Below, in pieces: positions 63,545 through 64,000 of a DNA stretch of 64,000 nt. The notes under the pieces were generated by a model. The model had not been told where the DNA came from and did no database searches. It saw nothing but the letters and a program-made list of their open reading frames with translations. The position numbers and the translations under genes are program-made. Every line of letters starts with the position of its first letter. Positions within the stretch are counted from its first letter, which is position 1. Origin of the DNA: Paracraurococcus ruber (GTDB lineage: Bacteria > Pseudomonadota > Alphaproteobacteria > Acetobacterales > Acetobacteraceae); NCBI RefSeq assembly GCF_004353985.1, contig NZ_SMOA01000001.1:62001-126000 (forward strand). Reading direction: 5' to 3'.

Positions 63545-64000
63545 TCATCGCCCGCCCCCCGGCAGCTTGCGCGGGTCGAAGGCATCGCGCACCGCCTCGC
63601 CGACGAAGATCAGCAGCGTCAGCACGCCGCCCAGGACGACGAAGCCGGTGAAGGCAAGCCAGGGCGCCTGCAGGTTGTTCTTGCCCTGCGACAGCAACTC
63701 GCCGAGCGAGGGCGAGCCCGGCGGCAGGCCGAAGCCGAGGAAGTCGAGGGAGGCGAGGACGGTGACCGAGCCCGACAGGATGAAGGGCAGGAAGGTCAGC
63801 GTCGCCACCATGGCGTTCGGCAGGATGTGCCGCGCCATGAGGCGCGTGTCGGAGACGCCGAGCGCCCGCGCGGCGCGGACGTAGTCGAGATTCCGCCCGC
63901 GCAGGAATTCCGCCCGCACCACGCCGATCAGCCCCATCCAGGAGAACAGCAGCAGGAAGCCCAGCAGGGTCCAGAACCCCGGTTCGATGATGCTGGCCAG
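63545..64000 (-). CDS. yejE: ABC permease YejE, 5' part outside window
   Basis: C-terminal 151 residues of an oligopeptide-type permease; the frame is open to the window edge, so the start is outside. Visible: 'IIEPGFWTLLGFLLLFSWMGL' start of the TM region, 'FLRGRNLDYVRAARALGVSDTRLMARHILPNAM' (EAA loop), 'LDFLGFGLPPGSPSLGELLSQGKNN', and the C-terminus 'DAFDPRKLPGGGR'. This matches YejE, partner of YejB and YejF. The gene before it is expected to be yejB and a yejA-type binding protein. Confidence 0.93.
   Translation of the reverse strand: MASIIEPGFWTLLGFLLLFSWMGLIGVVRAEFLRGRNLDYVRAARALGVSDTRLMARHILPNAMVATLTFLPFILSGSVTVLASLDFLGFGLPPGSPSLGELLSQGKNNLQAPWLAFTGFVVLGGVLTLLIFVGEAVRDAFDPRKLPGGGR

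Overview
The window is very GC-rich (roughly 70% by eye) and almost fully coding. Five Bug-type periplasmic receptors, TctAB, the hopanoid genes hpnI/J/K/L, an alphaproteobacterial Alph_Pro_TM protein and Rrf2-linked cysteine desulfurases all point to a Rhodospirillales/Acetobacteraceae member (Roseomonas-like). This is inferred from gene content. No rRNA or tRNA gene was seen.

Layout. 1-2741: end of a Bug receptor, then tctB and tctA (tripartite tricarboxylate transporter). 2901-7580: a flavin monooxygenase divergent from two tandem Bug receptors and an MFS carrier. 7652-13348 (minus): a heavy-metal-type RND efflux system in the order adaptor, pump, outer-membrane channel. 13597-14352: an SDR. 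14428-19817 (minus): hpnI-hpnJ-hpnK-hpnL, the side-chain module for cyclitol-ether bacteriohopanepolyols, divergent from mlaA (lipid trafficking). 21023-25584: two small envelope proteins, a TauE/SafE - Alph_Pro_TM - Usp overlapping operon, and an Nfu-type Fe-S carrier. 26122-33478: dnaB, acetamidase/formamidase, corA, two more Bug receptors, and an alpha/beta hydrolase.

33951-39081 (plus): a sulfur-transfer run made of an Rrf2/IscR-like regulator, two cysteine desulfurases, a 2Fe-2S ferredoxin, tenA and mnmA. 39268-43312 (minus): a DinB-like protein, a double GNAT, and two tandem class I aminotransferases. 43741-47592 (minus): a complete spermidine/putrescine-type ABC importer. 47860-52221 (plus): an isolated four-gene phage-tail-like cassette, including a 918-residue tail fibre/pectate-lyase-like protein with 90-bp internal tandem repeats. 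52401-57969: an FNR-type regulator, gmhA-gmhB (heptose synthesis), a double GT2 glycosyltransferase and a rhamnan-synthesis-F-like protein, together a surface-polysaccharide region. 58377-64000: leucyl aminopeptidase, MarR, ghrA-like reductase, a small membrane protein, and yejF/yejE (peptide/microcin C-type ABC importer, running off the edge).

Most interesting points: a sharp low-GC, rare-codon patch inside the leucyl aminopeptidase gene; the orphan tail cassette; a GmhB that has lost three of its four zinc ligands and overlaps a convergent glycosyltransferase by 92 bp; DnaA-box-like sites ahead of dnaB; a -35 element sitting in the loop of a C7/G7 hairpin ahead of the Rrf2 operon; and a repeated TTGAnn - 17 bp - TAGnnY promoter pattern. 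I did not find a clearly new defence or biosynthetic system.
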